DNA from: Hutsoniella sourekii ATCC 700629
GTDB taxonomy: Bacteria > Bacillota > Bacilli > Lactobacillales > Aerococcaceae
Assembly: GCF_000518205.1 (NCBI RefSeq)
Contig: NZ_JADD01000024.1
Coordinates: 1 to 34,442, forward strand
Length of the DNA stretch: 34,442 nucleotides
Reading direction: 5' to 3'
This document shows positions 8,077-16,317 of this stretch, piece by piece. Position 1 is the stretch's first letter; each line of letters starts with the position of its first letter. A model generated the notes under the pieces. It searched no databases, had not been told where the DNA came from, and was given only the letters and a program-made list of their open reading frames with translations. A program made the translations under genes and the position numbers.

Positions 8077-8102
8077 AAAAAAACTCCACCCGAAGGTGGA
8101 GT
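8077..8102 (-). terminator. Terminator after the PepSY protein gene
   Basis: CTCCACC-CGAA-GGTGGAG (8084-8101), with a stable tetraloop, is followed on the minus strand by seven T (A-run 8077-8083). It separates this gene from ecsA. Confidence 0.93.
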
Positions 8103-8121
8103 TCATCGCTTTACTAATTGA

Positions 8122-9174
8122 TTAGTTGCTAGCTGATTCAGAGGCTGATTCGGCTTCTTCTGAAGCTGAGTCTGCTTCTTCTTTAGCTTCTGATGCTTCA
8201 GATTCTGCTTGGGAAGCTTCTTCTGAGGCTGATTCAGCAGCAGATTCAGCTGATGCTTCTTCTGATGAAGCTTGTTCAGTTGCTGTTGTTGCCGCTGGTT
8301 GAACTGGTTTAACAACTTCGCCTTCAGTCTTAATGACTTCACCAGTTACAGCATCGATAGTAATTTCAGCCTTGCGACCCTTGCTTGGATCTGTAATATC
8401 TTCAACTACTTCGATATCTACAGTTGTTTTATCTTCTGGGTTCAAGTCACGTTCAAGATCCCATTCGATCGCTTGACCATAGCCAGCAGTTTCAATCGCA
8501 ATCGCTGTTAACTTATCAAATGATAATAAGTTGTCGAATTCTAGAGCTTCAATCGCTTCTGCTTGGTCTTCTGCATCTAACTCTTCAGTTTCTTCTTCAA
8601 GTACTTCTTGAGTTTCACTGTGGTAAGTTAAGCTGTATTCAGTTGTTTCATCGCGACCTTCAACTTGAATCTTGAAGACATTTTCGTTAACTGAAGTATC
8701 TACTTCTTCCCCTTCAGCAACTTCAGAAATCGCTGTTTCAGCATTTTGAACGGCTTGGTCTAATCCGTCTAATTGTTCAACACTTACTTTTGTGACTGAT
8801 ACATCTGGGTAAGTTTGACGGAAAGTTTCAACTGAAGTTTTAACCGCTTTTTGTAAAGCTGAGGCTTCTTCTTCAGTAGCTACAGCCGGTACAGCTGCTG
8901 ATTCTTGAGCTGCTTCTGCGCTTTCTTCAACAACAGATGCTTCTTCGCTAGCAGATTCAGCTGCTGATTCAGCAGATTCTGCTTCCACTGAGGCTTCGGC
9001 AGCTACTGATGACTCCTCAACATGAGAAGTTTCTTCTGCTGGTGTTTCTGTATTTTCGCTAGTAGCTGCTGCTTCTGAATTGTCTTCAGCTAGGGCAACG
9101 GTATTCACCGCAACTGCACCTAATGTCATGGCGCTCATACTTAGTAAAGCTAATTTTTTTAGAGATTTTTTCAT
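8122..9174 (-). CDS. Secreted PepSY-domain protein with A/S/E-rich arms
   Basis: A 350-residue exported protein of unknown function. Residues 1-29 are a signal peptide (KKSLKKLALL core, cleavage after TVALA). Residues ~30-105 are acidic, rich in Ala, Ser and Glu. Two PepSY-like modules follow. The first runs from LQKAVKTSVETFRQTYPDVS to YHSETQEVLEEE. The second runs from LTAIAIETAGYGQ to EITIDAVTGEVIKTEGE. The last ~55 residues are again A/S/E-rich, and SAESAAESASEEAS occurs once in each arm. There is no LPXTG motif, lipobox or C-terminal membrane anchor, so it should be released or held by charge. I start at the ATG at 9174, which has TTAGGAG upstream; an ATG 18 bp earlier lacks a site. PepSY domains are often linked to protease inhibition or periplasmic regulation; that role here is only a possibility. 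Confidence 0.75.
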   Translation of the reverse strand: MKKSLKKLALLSMSAMTLGAVAVNTVALAEDNSEAAATSENTETPAEETSHVEESSVAAEASVEAESAESAAESASEEASVVEESAEAAQESAAVPAVATEEEASALQKAVKTSVETFRQTYPDVSVTKVSVEQLDGLDQAVQNAETAISEVAEGEEVDTSVNENVFKIQVEGRDETTEYSLTYHSETQEVLEEETEELDAEDQAEAIEALEFDNLLSFDKLTAIAIETAGYGQAIEWDLERDLNPEDKTTVDIEVVEDITDPSKGRKAEITIDAVTGEVIKTEGEVVKPVQPAATTATEQASSEEASAESAAESASEEASQAESEASEAKEEADSASEEAESASESASN

Positions 9175-9197
9175 TATATCACTCCTAATCACTTATT

Positions 9198-9274
9198 AAA
9201 GGGTGCTTCCCTTTCACCTTTATATTAGCACCAAATCATTCGTAAAGCTAACAATAACGCTTATCTTAACGCTT
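9198..9274 (-). promoter_or_regulatory. PepSY gene control region: direct repeats, -10 and leader hairpin
   Basis: TAACGCTT is repeated at 9255-9262 and 9267-9274, a 12-base period that would place two sites on about the same DNA face. These lie roughly 30-45 bp upstream of a minus-strand -10 TAATAT (9222-9227) with a poor -35, as for a response-regulator activator. A 6-bp hairpin AAAGGG-TGCTT-CCCTTT (9198-9214) forms in the leader before the ribosome binding site. Confidence 0.45.
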
Positions 9275-9340
9275 TTTTCATAGTCTGGGCTTGATTTGAC
9301 TCATTTAATTCACATTTTATTCAAACTTCAAGAGTTAGAA

Positions 9341-9727
9341 CTATTTGGCCTTTTTAGCGCGAGCCTTAATGGCTTGAATCTGGGCTTCGTATTCTGGCTC
9401 CACAGTGACAATAATCATATCACGGTCAATTTCATCTTGAAAGTCAGCCACTTCACTATCAACATAGGGATTCGGACCATCTGCTAGTACCAACTTTTCA
9501 TCTTCGCTGAAGAATTCCTTAAAGGACTCCAACCAAGATTTCTGGTTGCTAGGCGCTTCTTGGGCATCCTTCATCGTGATGTCAATATTTTGAAGCTCAA
9601 AGACAACATCTTCATTGGCATATAAAGTGATAGCCTGACGGGGAATTCCATTACCAACCAACAAATCAATGATGGCCTCCGCCTTCTCGCCAGATCCATA
9701 AATTCCATAAATCGTTTCTTCTTCCAT
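9341..9727 (-). CDS. Small YflT-like (general stress) protein
   Basis: A 128-residue soluble acidic protein of unknown function. The N-terminal ~75 residues (YGIYGSGEKAEAIIDLLVGNGIP to LYANED) resemble the YflT/GSP17M-type fold found in Bacillus heat- and general-stress proteins: an alpha-beta unit in which a short strand is followed by GSGEKAEAII and a second strand ITLYA. The C-terminal part ends in a basic helix (IQAIKARAKKAK). There is no signal peptide or membrane segment. AGGAG lies seven bases before the ATG. It is probably monocistronic, and no clear terminator follows. The family assignment is tentative; no catalytic motif is seen. Confidence 0.6.
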   Translation of the reverse strand: MEEETIYGIYGSGEKAEAIIDLLVGNGIPRQAITLYANEDVVFELQNIDITMKDAQEAPSNQKSWLESFKEFFSEDEKLVLADGPNPYVDSEVADFQDEIDRDMIIVTVEPEYEAQIQAIKARAKKAK

Positions 9728-9806
9728 TATTATCTCCTATTCAAATATTTATTTAAAATTCACACCAATTTATTATTTCACTAGAATTCTACCATACTTT
9801 TGAGTA

Positions 9807-9842
9807 AGATGGTTCTATATTGGCTAGATTCTATTACCATCT
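9807..9842 (+). promoter_or_regulatory. Inverted repeat upstream of nicotinamidase gene
   Basis: AGATGGT (9807-9813) and ACCATCT (9836-9842) form a perfect 7-bp inverted repeat with 22 bases between, ending 21 bp before the start codon. It could be an operator or an RNA leader hairpin. No convincing -35/-10 pair is visible nearby. Confidence 0.3.
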
Positions 9843-9863
9843 ACATAGAGAGAGGAATTTATC

Positions 9864-10412
9864 ATGAAACGAGCACTCATTAATATTGACTATACAGTAG
9901 ATTTTGTCGCTGACGATGGCGCCTTAACTGCTGGAGAAACTGGGCAAGCTATCTACCAGGAAATCCTTGATTTAACAAAATCCTTTGTTGAAGCAGGCGA
10001 TTACGTGGTCTTCGCCATTGATACCCATCAATTAAATGATCCTTATCACCCAGAAACGCAACTCTTCCCACCCCATAATATTGAAGGAACGCCTGGACAC
10101 GAACTCTATCAGGATTTAGAGACCTACTACCAAGAAGTCAAGGATGCCAAAAACGTCTACTATATGGAGAAGACTCGCTACTCTGCCTTCGCTGGTACTG
10201 ACCTAGAGATCAAGTTAAGAGAACGGGGCATTGAGGAATTGTATCTAGTTGGTGTTTGTACAGATATTTGCGTGCTTCATACTGCGGTAGATGCTTATAA
10301 CAAAGGCTTCAAAATTGTGATTCCTACCAATTGCGTCGCCACCTTCACCGAATTTGGCGACCAGTGGGCCCTTGACCATTTCAAAAATAGTCTAGGAGCT
10401 AAATTAATTTAA
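9864..10412 (+). CDS. pncA: Nicotinamidase (isochorismatase-like hydrolase)
   Basis: A 182-residue cytoplasmic cysteine hydrolase that should convert nicotinamide to nicotinate and ammonia in NAD salvage. The catalytic triad is visible: D9 in LINIDYTVDF, K103 in YMEKTRYSAF and C136 in VGVCTDICV. D53 and H55 (in AIDTHQ) with H71 (in FPPHNIEG) are the metal ligands. These numbers coincide with those I recall for the Streptococcus pneumoniae enzyme, which makes nicotinamidase more likely than a generic isochorismatase. GAGAGGA precedes the ATG. It stands alone and is followed by a strong bidirectional terminator. Confidence 0.9.
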   Translation: MKRALINIDYTVDFVADDGALTAGETGQAIYQEILDLTKSFVEAGDYVVFAIDTHQLNDPYHPETQLFPPHNIEGTPGHELYQDLETYYQEVKDAKNVYYMEKTRYSAFAGTDLEIKLRERGIEELYLVGVCTDICVLHTAVDAYNKGFKIVIPTNCVATFTEFGDQWALDHFKNSLGAKLI

Positions 10413-10433
10413 GCTACGCTAAAAAATTATAAA

Positions 10434-10462
10434 GACCCCCAACCAAGTTTTGGTTGGGGGTT
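10434..10462. terminator. Bidirectional terminator between pncA and oppF
   Basis: CCCCCAACCA (10436-10445) pairs perfectly with TGGTTGGGGG (10451-10460) around AGTTT. The genes on both sides converge here. Flanking T-runs are modest in each direction. Confidence 0.85.
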
Positions 10463-10488
10463 AAAAACTGCAGTAAAATCAAGTGATC

Positions 10489-11409
10489 TTATGCATGGAA
10501 ATCGATAAGTTCTGCTTGCCAGCGACGGGCTTGTTCATCCGTTCCTAGGACATAGTGACCGGGATGGATTTCATGTTGCTTAACTTCTCCCGTTGCTTGT
10601 TCATGCTGATAAGGGATCCGGGTCCGGTGGCTCTCGCTAATTGGATCCGGTTGAGGAACAGCTGATAGAAGTGAGCGCGTATAAGGATGAATAGGCGCAT
10701 TGTAAATTTCTTCAGCAGGTCCTAATTCAACAATATTCCCCATATACATCACAGCAATTCGATCACTGATATATTTAACCATGGATAAGTCATGAGCAAT
10801 AAAGAGATAAGTAAGATTTTGTTCTTTTTGAAGACGCTTCATCAAGTTAACGACTTGGGCTTGAATCGACACGTCAAGAGCAGAAATCGGCTCATCCGCA
10901 ATGATAAACTTAGGCTCTAAGGCCAATGACCGGGCAATACCAATCCGTTGTCTCTGCCCACCTGAAAACTCATGGGCGTAACGGTTAGTGTGCTCGCGGT
11001 TCAAGCCAACAGCTTCCAATAGGTCAGCGACCCGTTGTTGGCGCTCCTTGCTATCCTTATATAGGCCATGAATATCGAAGGCCTCACCAATAATATCATA
11101 AACTGTCATTCTAGGATCCAAGGAAGCATAAGGGTCTTGGAAGATCATCTGAATCTCTCTTGATAACTCCTTACGTCCCATCTGACGAACGGGTGTACCT
11201 TCATAAGAAATCTCACCAGCTGTCGGTTCATAAAGACCAATGATCGCTCGACCAGTTGTGGACTTACCTGATCCTGATTCGCCTACCAAGCCTAGCACTT
11301 CTCCTTCATAGATATCGAAGCTAATGCCATCGACCGCCTTGACGGGGTTATCAGGATTACCAAAATATTGTTTTAAATTTTTTACTTCTAATATTTTTTT
11401 CTTAGTCAT
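10489..11409 (-). CDS. oppF: Oligopeptide ABC transporter ATP-binding protein OppF
   Basis: A 306-residue ATPase, one of the two that drive peptide import by OppABCDF. The Walker A motif is GESGSGKST (43-51). The signature FSGGQRQRIGIARSLAL and Walker B FIIADEP follow, then the D-loop SALDVSIQAQ. The C-terminal region after APIHPYTRSLLSAVPQPDP is the oligopeptide/dipeptide transporter C-terminal extension. It is the last gene of the operon and overlaps oppD by 8 bp, so translation is probably coupled. It has its own GAAGGAG site. Confidence 0.93.
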   Translation of the reverse strand: MTKKKILEVKNLKQYFGNPDNPVKAVDGISFDIYEGEVLGLVGESGSGKSTTGRAIIGLYEPTAGEISYEGTPVRQMGRKELSREIQMIFQDPYASLDPRMTVYDIIGEAFDIHGLYKDSKERQQRVADLLEAVGLNREHTNRYAHEFSGGQRQRIGIARSLALEPKFIIADEPISALDVSIQAQVVNLMKRLQKEQNLTYLFIAHDLSMVKYISDRIAVMYMGNIVELGPAEEIYNAPIHPYTRSLLSAVPQPDPISESHRTRIPYQHEQATGEVKQHEIHPGHYVLGTDEQARRWQAELIDFHA

Positions 11410-12463
11410 TTAACTTCGCTCCTTCATGGGCTAAATAGCGGTCAATTCGCCGCTGGATGGCTTGAGGAACTTCCACGCTTGGGGCATCTGGATGAAGCAA
11501 CCAAGTCTTGGCGTAATGCTCATCATTCACCTTGAACATAGGAGGTTCTTGTTCATAATCAATCTGCATAGCAAATTGGTTACGCGGAGCAAAGGCGTCG
11601 CCTACCGGTGGATTAATCAAGTTAGGTGGGGCTCCTGGTATTGTATACAATTCTTCACTGGAGTCGCTCTCCAAGTCCGGCATAGATCCTAATAGACCCC
11701 AAGTATAGGGATGCTTAGGATTATAGAAGATTTCATTAACACTGCCATACTCCACTACTTGTCCCGCATACATAACCGCAACTGAATCCGCCACATTGGC
11801 CACCACCCCTAAGTCATGGGTGATAAATATCATGGCACTGTTAATCTTATGTTGAATAGACTTCATTAACTCAAGAATCTGAGCTTGAATGGTCACATCC
11901 AAGGCTGTGGTTGGCTCATCGGCAATCAATAACTTAGGTTCTGCTGCCAAGGCAATAGCAATAACAACCCGTTGGCGCATCCCACCAGAAAATTCATGCG
12001 GATATTGATGGTAGCGTTCTTCTGCTCTTGGAATTTCAACTAATTCTAGCAGTTCAATCGTCCGCTTATAAGCTTCATTGCTCGATACATCTGGATTATG
12101 AAGTGTAATCACTTCACTAATTTGCTTACCAATCTTAATGGTCGGATTCAAGGCAGTCATCGGATTTTGGAAGATCATCGCAATATCGTTACCTCGAATA
12201 TTGCTCATTTGATCATCATCTAAGTTCATCAAGTCTTGACCATCGAAGATAATTTCCCCTGAGTCATACTCACCTGGTGGTTGAGGAATCAAACGCATAA
12301 TGGCATTACTGGTGACTGATTTACCAGAACCTGATTCTCCTACGATCGCCAAGGTTTCTCCGTAGTGAAGACTTAAGTTGACCCCACGAACTGCTCGCAC
12401 ACGTCCGGCAAAGGTCTTGAAGGAAATAGCTAAATCTTTTACTTCTAATAATAATTCTGACAT
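11402..12463 (-). CDS. oppD: Oligopeptide ABC transporter ATP-binding protein OppD
   Basis: A 353-residue ATPase partner of OppF. The Walker A motif is GESGSGKSV (42-50). The signature is [27 protein letters not shown], given here as successive blocks FSGGMRQRV and LLIADEP, followed by [30 protein letters not shown] and the [12 protein letters not shown] segment form the family C-terminal domain. GTAGGAGG precedes the ATG, and the gap to oppC is 10 bp. OppD and OppF form the heterodimer below the OppB/OppC channel. Confidence 0.93.
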   Translation of the reverse strand: MSELLLEVKDLAISFKTFAGRVRAVRGVNLSLHYGETLAIVGESGSGKSVTSNAIMRLIPQPPGEYDSGEIIFDGQDLMNLDDDQMSNIRGNDIAMIFQNPMTALNPTIKIGKQISEVITLHNPDVSSNEAYKRTIELLELVEIPRAEERYHQYPHEFSGGMRQRVVIAIALAAEPKLLIADEPTTALDVTIQAQILELMKSIQHKINSAMIFITHDLGVVANVADSVAVMYAGQVVEYGSVNEIFYNPKHPYTWGLLGSMPDLESDSSEELYTIPGAPPNLINPPVGDAFAPRNQFAMQIDYEQEPPMFKVNDEHYAKTWLLHPDAPSVEVPQAIQRRIDRYLAHEGAKLND

Positions 12464-12473
12464 ATGATTCCTC

Positions 12474-13397
12474 CTACTTCCGTAACTTCGGATCTAATGC
12501 ATCACGCAAGCCGTCACCAACTGCGTTGAAAGCAAAAATCGTCAGAGAAATTAATAAAGCTGGGAACATCAAACGCCATGGAGCGGTCATAATCGATTCT
12601 GCCCCTTCATTAGCCATGGTTCCCCAAGAAGCCATCGGTGGCGTTACACCTAGTCCCAAGAAGCTCAAGTAGGCTTCGGTAAAGATAGCACTAGGAATTG
12701 AAAGCGTCATCTGTACGATAATGATCCCCATCGCATTAGGAATCAAGTGCTTACGAATAATATGACCTAGGCTCGCTCCCAAGGTTCTAGAAGCCAGTAC
12801 ATATTCCTCATTCTTCAAGGACATCACTTCAGTCCGAACAATCCGGGCCATAGAGATCCAACCCGTAATCGACATAGCTAGAATAAGAGGTAGTAATCCT
12901 TGCTCAAGAACGACCAATAGCATAATGACGATCAATAGATAAGGAACGGCATTCAAGACATCGGCAATTCGCATCATTACTTGGTCCACTCGGCCTCCAG
13001 CCATACCGGCAATCGAACCGTAGACCACTCCGATAAATACGCTGACAAAGGCAGAAGCTAACCCAATAAATAAGGAAATTCGAGCTCCAACCCAAACACG
13101 AACAAAAATATCGCGACCTAAATTATCGGTACCAAACCAATACTCTGCACTTGGTGCATGGTTATAGGCCCCTGTTTGTTCACTATATTCAAATGGAGAT
13201 AGGATCGGCACAAAGATAGCCATCAAGGCGATAACAATTAGAATCCCAATCCCAACCATGGCTAACTTATTCTTCTTGAAGGTTTGAAAAACTTCCTGCC
13301 AGAAAGAAACGGGCTTATCGCTTAAAATATCCGTTTGATCTTCACGAATCCCTATTCGCTTAAACTTATCGGCTTGGATTATTGGCATTTCACTCAT
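12474..13397 (-). CDS. oppC: Oligopeptide ABC transporter permease OppC
   Basis: A 307-residue membrane protein. A cytoplasmic N-terminus (~45 residues, with the SFWQEVFQTFKKNKLAMVG block of the OppC N-terminal domain) leads into the first membrane helix, and about five more helices follow. The ATPase-contact EAA loop is ASRTLGASLGHIIRKHLIPNA. The family motif GTDNLGRDIFVRVWVGARISL is present in the external loop (shown as GTDNLGRDI). The start codon lies two bases after the oppB stop, and its AGGAGG sits inside the end of oppB, so the two are translationally linked. Confidence 0.93.
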   Translation of the reverse strand: MSEMPIIQADKFKRIGIREDQTDILSDKPVSFWQEVFQTFKKNKLAMVGIGILIVIALMAIFVPILSPFEYSEQTGAYNHAPSAEYWFGTDNLGRDIFVRVWVGARISLFIGLASAFVSVFIGVVYGSIAGMAGGRVDQVMMRIADVLNAVPYLLIVIMLLVVLEQGLLPLILAMSITGWISMARIVRTEVMSLKNEEYVLASRTLGASLGHIIRKHLIPNAMGIIIVQMTLSIPSAIFTEAYLSFLGLGVTPPMASWGTMANEGAESIMTAPWRLMFPALLISLTIFAFNAVGDGLRDALDPKLRK

Positions 13398-13398
13398 C

Positions 13399-14331
13399 TT
13401 AATCGTTGCCTCCTTCTAAGTCAATTCGAGGGTCTAATAGGGCATTAATCACATCTGCTAGAATAACCATCCCTAACAAGATGATAGAGTAGAAGACAGT
13501 GATACCCATAATAACTGTATAATCCCGGTTATTAATGGAAGTCACGAAGTGACGGCCAAGGCCCGGAATAGCGAAGATCTTCTCGATAACGAAAGATCCT
13601 GTCAGAACCCCTGCTACTAGTGGCCCTAAGTAAGTCACGACTGGTAAGAGGGCATTTCTTAGCGAGTGTTTATAGACTACTTGCCAGCGTCTCAAACCTT
13701 TGGCACGGGCCAACTTAACATATTCTGAGGTGTTCTGTTCTAATAAGCCGGACCGGGTCATCTTAGCAATACTTCCCACATGGACCATTCCCAAGGCTAG
13801 CGTTGGTAGGACTGTGTGAAGTAGACTTTGCCAACCAGAGATTGGGAACCAACCTAACTTCAAACCAAAGAAATACTGAGACAAACCAGCCAAGACAAAG
13901 GATGGCACAGAAATGCCTAGAACAGAAACGGTTGTTGCAAAATAGTCTCCGGATTTATTGTGATTCATTGCAGCAATCACACCCAGTAATACCCCTAGTC
14001 CTAGAGATATCAATAAGGCCTGTAAGCCCAGTTGCACTGAAACTGGGAAACTTTCAGCTATCATTGCGTTAACAGTCCGTCCACGATATTTCATTGATTC
14101 TCCAAAGTCAAAAGTAAAGACATTCTTAACGTAATTGAAATATTGGACATACCATGGGTCATTTAACCCGTAAGTGGCACTCAATTGCTCTTGGATAGCT
14201 GGTGAGATGTTATTTTGTTCAGTGGCAAATGGACTCCCCGGTGCAATTCGCATCAGGAAGAACGTCACTGTAACAATGACCAGTAAGGCTATGAGCGCAT
14301 AAAGTATACGTTTGGCAATATACTTCGCCAT
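13399..14331 (-). CDS. oppB: Oligopeptide ABC transporter permease OppB
   Basis: A 310-residue membrane permease with about six helices. It begins MAKYIAKRILYALIALLVIV, and the EAA loop is LARAKGLRRWQVVYKHSLRNA. The IEKIFAIPGLGRHFVTSI block and the C-terminal DPRIDLEGG are typical of OppB/DppB. I start at 14331 because GAGGAGGAA lies eight bases upstream; the frame stays open 57 bp further but without a spaced site. It is preceded by a 214-bp gap with a hairpin that probably reduces readthrough from oppA. Confidence 0.92.
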   Translation of the reverse strand: MAKYIAKRILYALIALLVIVTVTFFLMRIAPGSPFATEQNNISPAIQEQLSATYGLNDPWYVQYFNYVKNVFTFDFGESMKYRGRTVNAMIAESFPVSVQLGLQALLISLGLGVLLGVIAAMNHNKSGDYFATTVSVLGISVPSFVLAGLSQYFFGLKLGWFPISGWQSLLHTVLPTLALGMVHVGSIAKMTRSGLLEQNTSEYVKLARAKGLRRWQVVYKHSLRNALLPVVTYLGPLVAGVLTGSFVIEKIFAIPGLGRHFVTSINNRDYTVIMGITVFYSIILLGMVILADVINALLDPRIDLEGGND

Positions 14332-14472
14332 GTAAAATTCCTCCTCATTAGTTACAAAAATAATTACAAGACCCATTATAACGAACATTTGATATAATCA
14401 CTAGGACTATTTTTAATTAAAAGCTAATTTGACACAGTTCTAAATTAGCTTACTTATTCTAAAATGCTATAG

Positions 14473-14522
14473 AAACCCGAAGAATAGGGGATCCACCAAG
14501 GACTCTCCTATTTTTCGGGTTT
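14473..14522 (-). terminator. Leaky terminator/attenuating hairpin between oppA and oppB
   Basis: AAACCCGAA (14473-14481) pairs with TTCGGGTTT (14514-14522). An inner helix pairs ATAGG with CCTAT, and the loop is about 12 bases. On the minus strand the stem is followed by TTTCTATAG rather than a full T-run, so partial readthrough into oppB is expected. This would give more OppA than transporter, a common arrangement for binding-protein operons. Confidence 0.6.
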
Positions 14523-14545
14523 GATCTTATTGCTATTTTTTGGGT

Positions 14546-16171
14546 TTATTCTGCGGCTAAAGTCACATGTTTCAAGTAAATGTTACCTAAAGCATTAGGT
14601 TTCATGTCTTGAACGTGAGGTTTTTTAACCGCATTATTAGTGTAGTAGTAAACTGGGATAACTGGCATTTCATCCACTAAGATCGCTTCAGCTTGTTTCA
14701 GCATATCTAAACGCTTAGCTTCATCTGTTTCTGCTCGAGCAGAATCAATTAAGTTCTTGAACTCTTCGTTTTCCCAACCAGTGTCGTTGTTACCTTCATC
14801 AGCTGTACGGTACATATCTAAGAAGGTAATAGGATCGTTGAAGTCAGCAATCCATCCCATACGACCTACTTGATAGTCTAATTGTTGTAAGCGGTCTAGG
14901 TATACTTGCCATTCTGTTGAATCAATCTCAACGTTAATACCAAGGTTTTCTACCCAACCAGCTTGAACGAATTGAGCAATGGCTGAGTGAGCTTCAGAGT
15001 CGTTGATGGATAATTTAACAGTGATCTCTTTTGGATCTTTGATTCCAAGTTCTTCCATCCCTTTTTGAAGCGCTTCTTTAGCCCCTTCCATATCGTTATC
15101 TTGGAAGTAGCCACGGTCTTCCTTGAAGGCTTCCATCGTTGGAGGAATGATTCCTGTTGCAGGTAGTTGTCCACCCTTAGTTACATTGTTAATTAATTCT
15201 TGACGGTTCATTGCTAAAGCGAGAGCTCGACGAATGTTCTTGTTTTGTAGAACTTCATCTGTTGTGTTGACCTTGTACCAGTAGATCGCTGCATATGGGA
15301 ATGATTCCAAGGAATCCTCTTGTCTGTACTTATCCATATAATCAAGCGCTACGGTTCCGTAAGGAGAACCTAAGTAGTCTAAGTTACCCGCTTCAAACTC
15401 ATTGTTAGCGGTTGATTCAGATTCAATGATACGAACATTAACTTCCTTGACAGATACATTGTCTTTGTCCCAATATTGGTCATTTGCAACTAATTGGTAG
15501 TCGGCATTGTGATTCCATTGAGCTAAGTTATAGGCACCGTTGGTTACATAATTTTCACCAGCGTCTGCTGCCCAACCGTCACCACCAGCTTCAACAGCTT
15601 TTTGGTTAACTGGCATATAAGTATAGAAGGCTGTTAACTCAGTAAAGTATGGTGTTGGGTGGGTTAACTTAACTTCTAATGTCTTATCATCGATAGCTTT
15701 AACTGCTACATCATCAGCTGTTCCTTCACCAGAGTTAAATTTCTCAGCTCCTTCAATTGGATACATAATTGAAGCATATTGTGAAGCTGTCTCAGGATCT
15801 AGGACACGCTTCCAAGCATACTCGAAATCTCCGGCTACAACCGGTTCTCCGTTACTCCAAACGGCACCATCTCTTAACTTAAAGGTATAAGTTAATTCAT
15901 CATCACTAACGTCCCACTCTTCAGCAATCCCAGGAACAACCTTACCGTCCTTGTCGAATCCAGTTAGACCTTCGAAGACGTTCTGGATAATAGCTCCTGA
16001 CGTACTATCAGTAGCCAATGCTGGGTCAATCGTAGGCGGTTCTGTTGAAATTGACAGATTCAAGGCCTGATTATCTTGAGCAAAAGCTACTTGTGTACCA
16101 GCGCCTGCTAATGGTGATAAGGCTAAGACCGCAGCACCTAGGGCCACTACACGTTTCAGAAATTTTTTCAT
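14546..16171 (-). CDS. oppA: Oligopeptide-binding protein OppA without lipobox
   Basis: A 541-residue extracellular solute-binding protein of family 5 (SBP_bac_5). It captures peptides for OppBCDF. The mature part starts with LNLSISTEPPTIDPALATDS and contains YTFKLRDGAVWSNGEPVVAGDF, the family's central signature. The N-terminus is a typical signal peptide (KKFLKRVVALGAAVLAL), but where a Gram-positive lipoprotein would have LxxC the sequence reads PLAGA. The likely cut is a signal-peptidase-I site after VAFA. There is therefore no visible lipid anchor. GGGGAGAAACTCAG precedes the ATG, and a strong promoter lies 34 bp upstream of it. Confidence 0.92.
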   Translation of the reverse strand: MKKFLKRVVALGAAVLALSPLAGAGTQVAFAQDNQALNLSISTEPPTIDPALATDSTSGAIIQNVFEGLTGFDKDGKVVPGIAEEWDVSDDELTYTFKLRDGAVWSNGEPVVAGDFEYAWKRVLDPETASQYASIMYPIEGAEKFNSGEGTADDVAVKAIDDKTLEVKLTHPTPYFTELTAFYTYMPVNQKAVEAGGDGWAADAGENYVTNGAYNLAQWNHNADYQLVANDQYWDKDNVSVKEVNVRIIESESTANNEFEAGNLDYLGSPYGTVALDYMDKYRQEDSLESFPYAAIYWYKVNTTDEVLQNKNIRRALALAMNRQELINNVTKGGQLPATGIIPPTMEAFKEDRGYFQDNDMEGAKEALQKGMEELGIKDPKEITVKLSINDSEAHSAIAQFVQAGWVENLGINVEIDSTEWQVYLDRLQQLDYQVGRMGWIADFNDPITFLDMYRTADEGNNDTGWENEEFKNLIDSARAETDEAKRLDMLKQAEAILVDEMPVIPVYYYTNNAVKKPHVQDMKPNALGNIYLKHVTLAAE

Positions 16172-16204
16172 CTGAGTTTCTCCCCTTTATTATTTATTAA
16201 TATT

Positions 16205-16233
16205 AATTTAGCCCATTATGTAAGCATTGTCAA
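16205..16233 (-). promoter_or_regulatory. oppA promoter
   Basis: A consensus -35 TTGACA (16228-16233), a 17-bp spacer and -10 TAAATT (16205-16210) on the minus strand. About 20 bp upstream of the -35, TTTGAAAATT resembles one half of a CodY box, but the other half is poor, so CodY control is only possible. Confidence 0.8.
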
Positions 16234-16285
16234 CTCAGTTTTTCAGTTTCATTTAATTTTCAAAGGTCTTTTCTTATCGAAAACT

Positions 16286-16310
16286 TAAAAAGACCGCCTC
16301 CAAGGCGGTC
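16286..16310 (-). terminator. Terminator after the lactate permease gene
   Basis: GACCGCC (16292-16298) pairs with GGCGGTC (16304-16310) around TCCAA. Five T follow on the minus strand. It isolates the permease gene from oppA. Confidence 0.92.
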
Positions 16311-16317
16311 CAGAAAA

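Noticed and set aside
8103-8700. Several open frames on both strands across the PepSY gene
   Set aside because: They arise from the A/S/E-rich codon repeats (GCT, TCT, GAA, CAG), have no ribosome binding sites and encode biased sequence such as poly-Gln/Lys/Leu.
16240-16270. CodY box upstream of oppA
   Set aside because: Only one half-site matches well; about five of fifteen positions differ from the consensus as I remember it.
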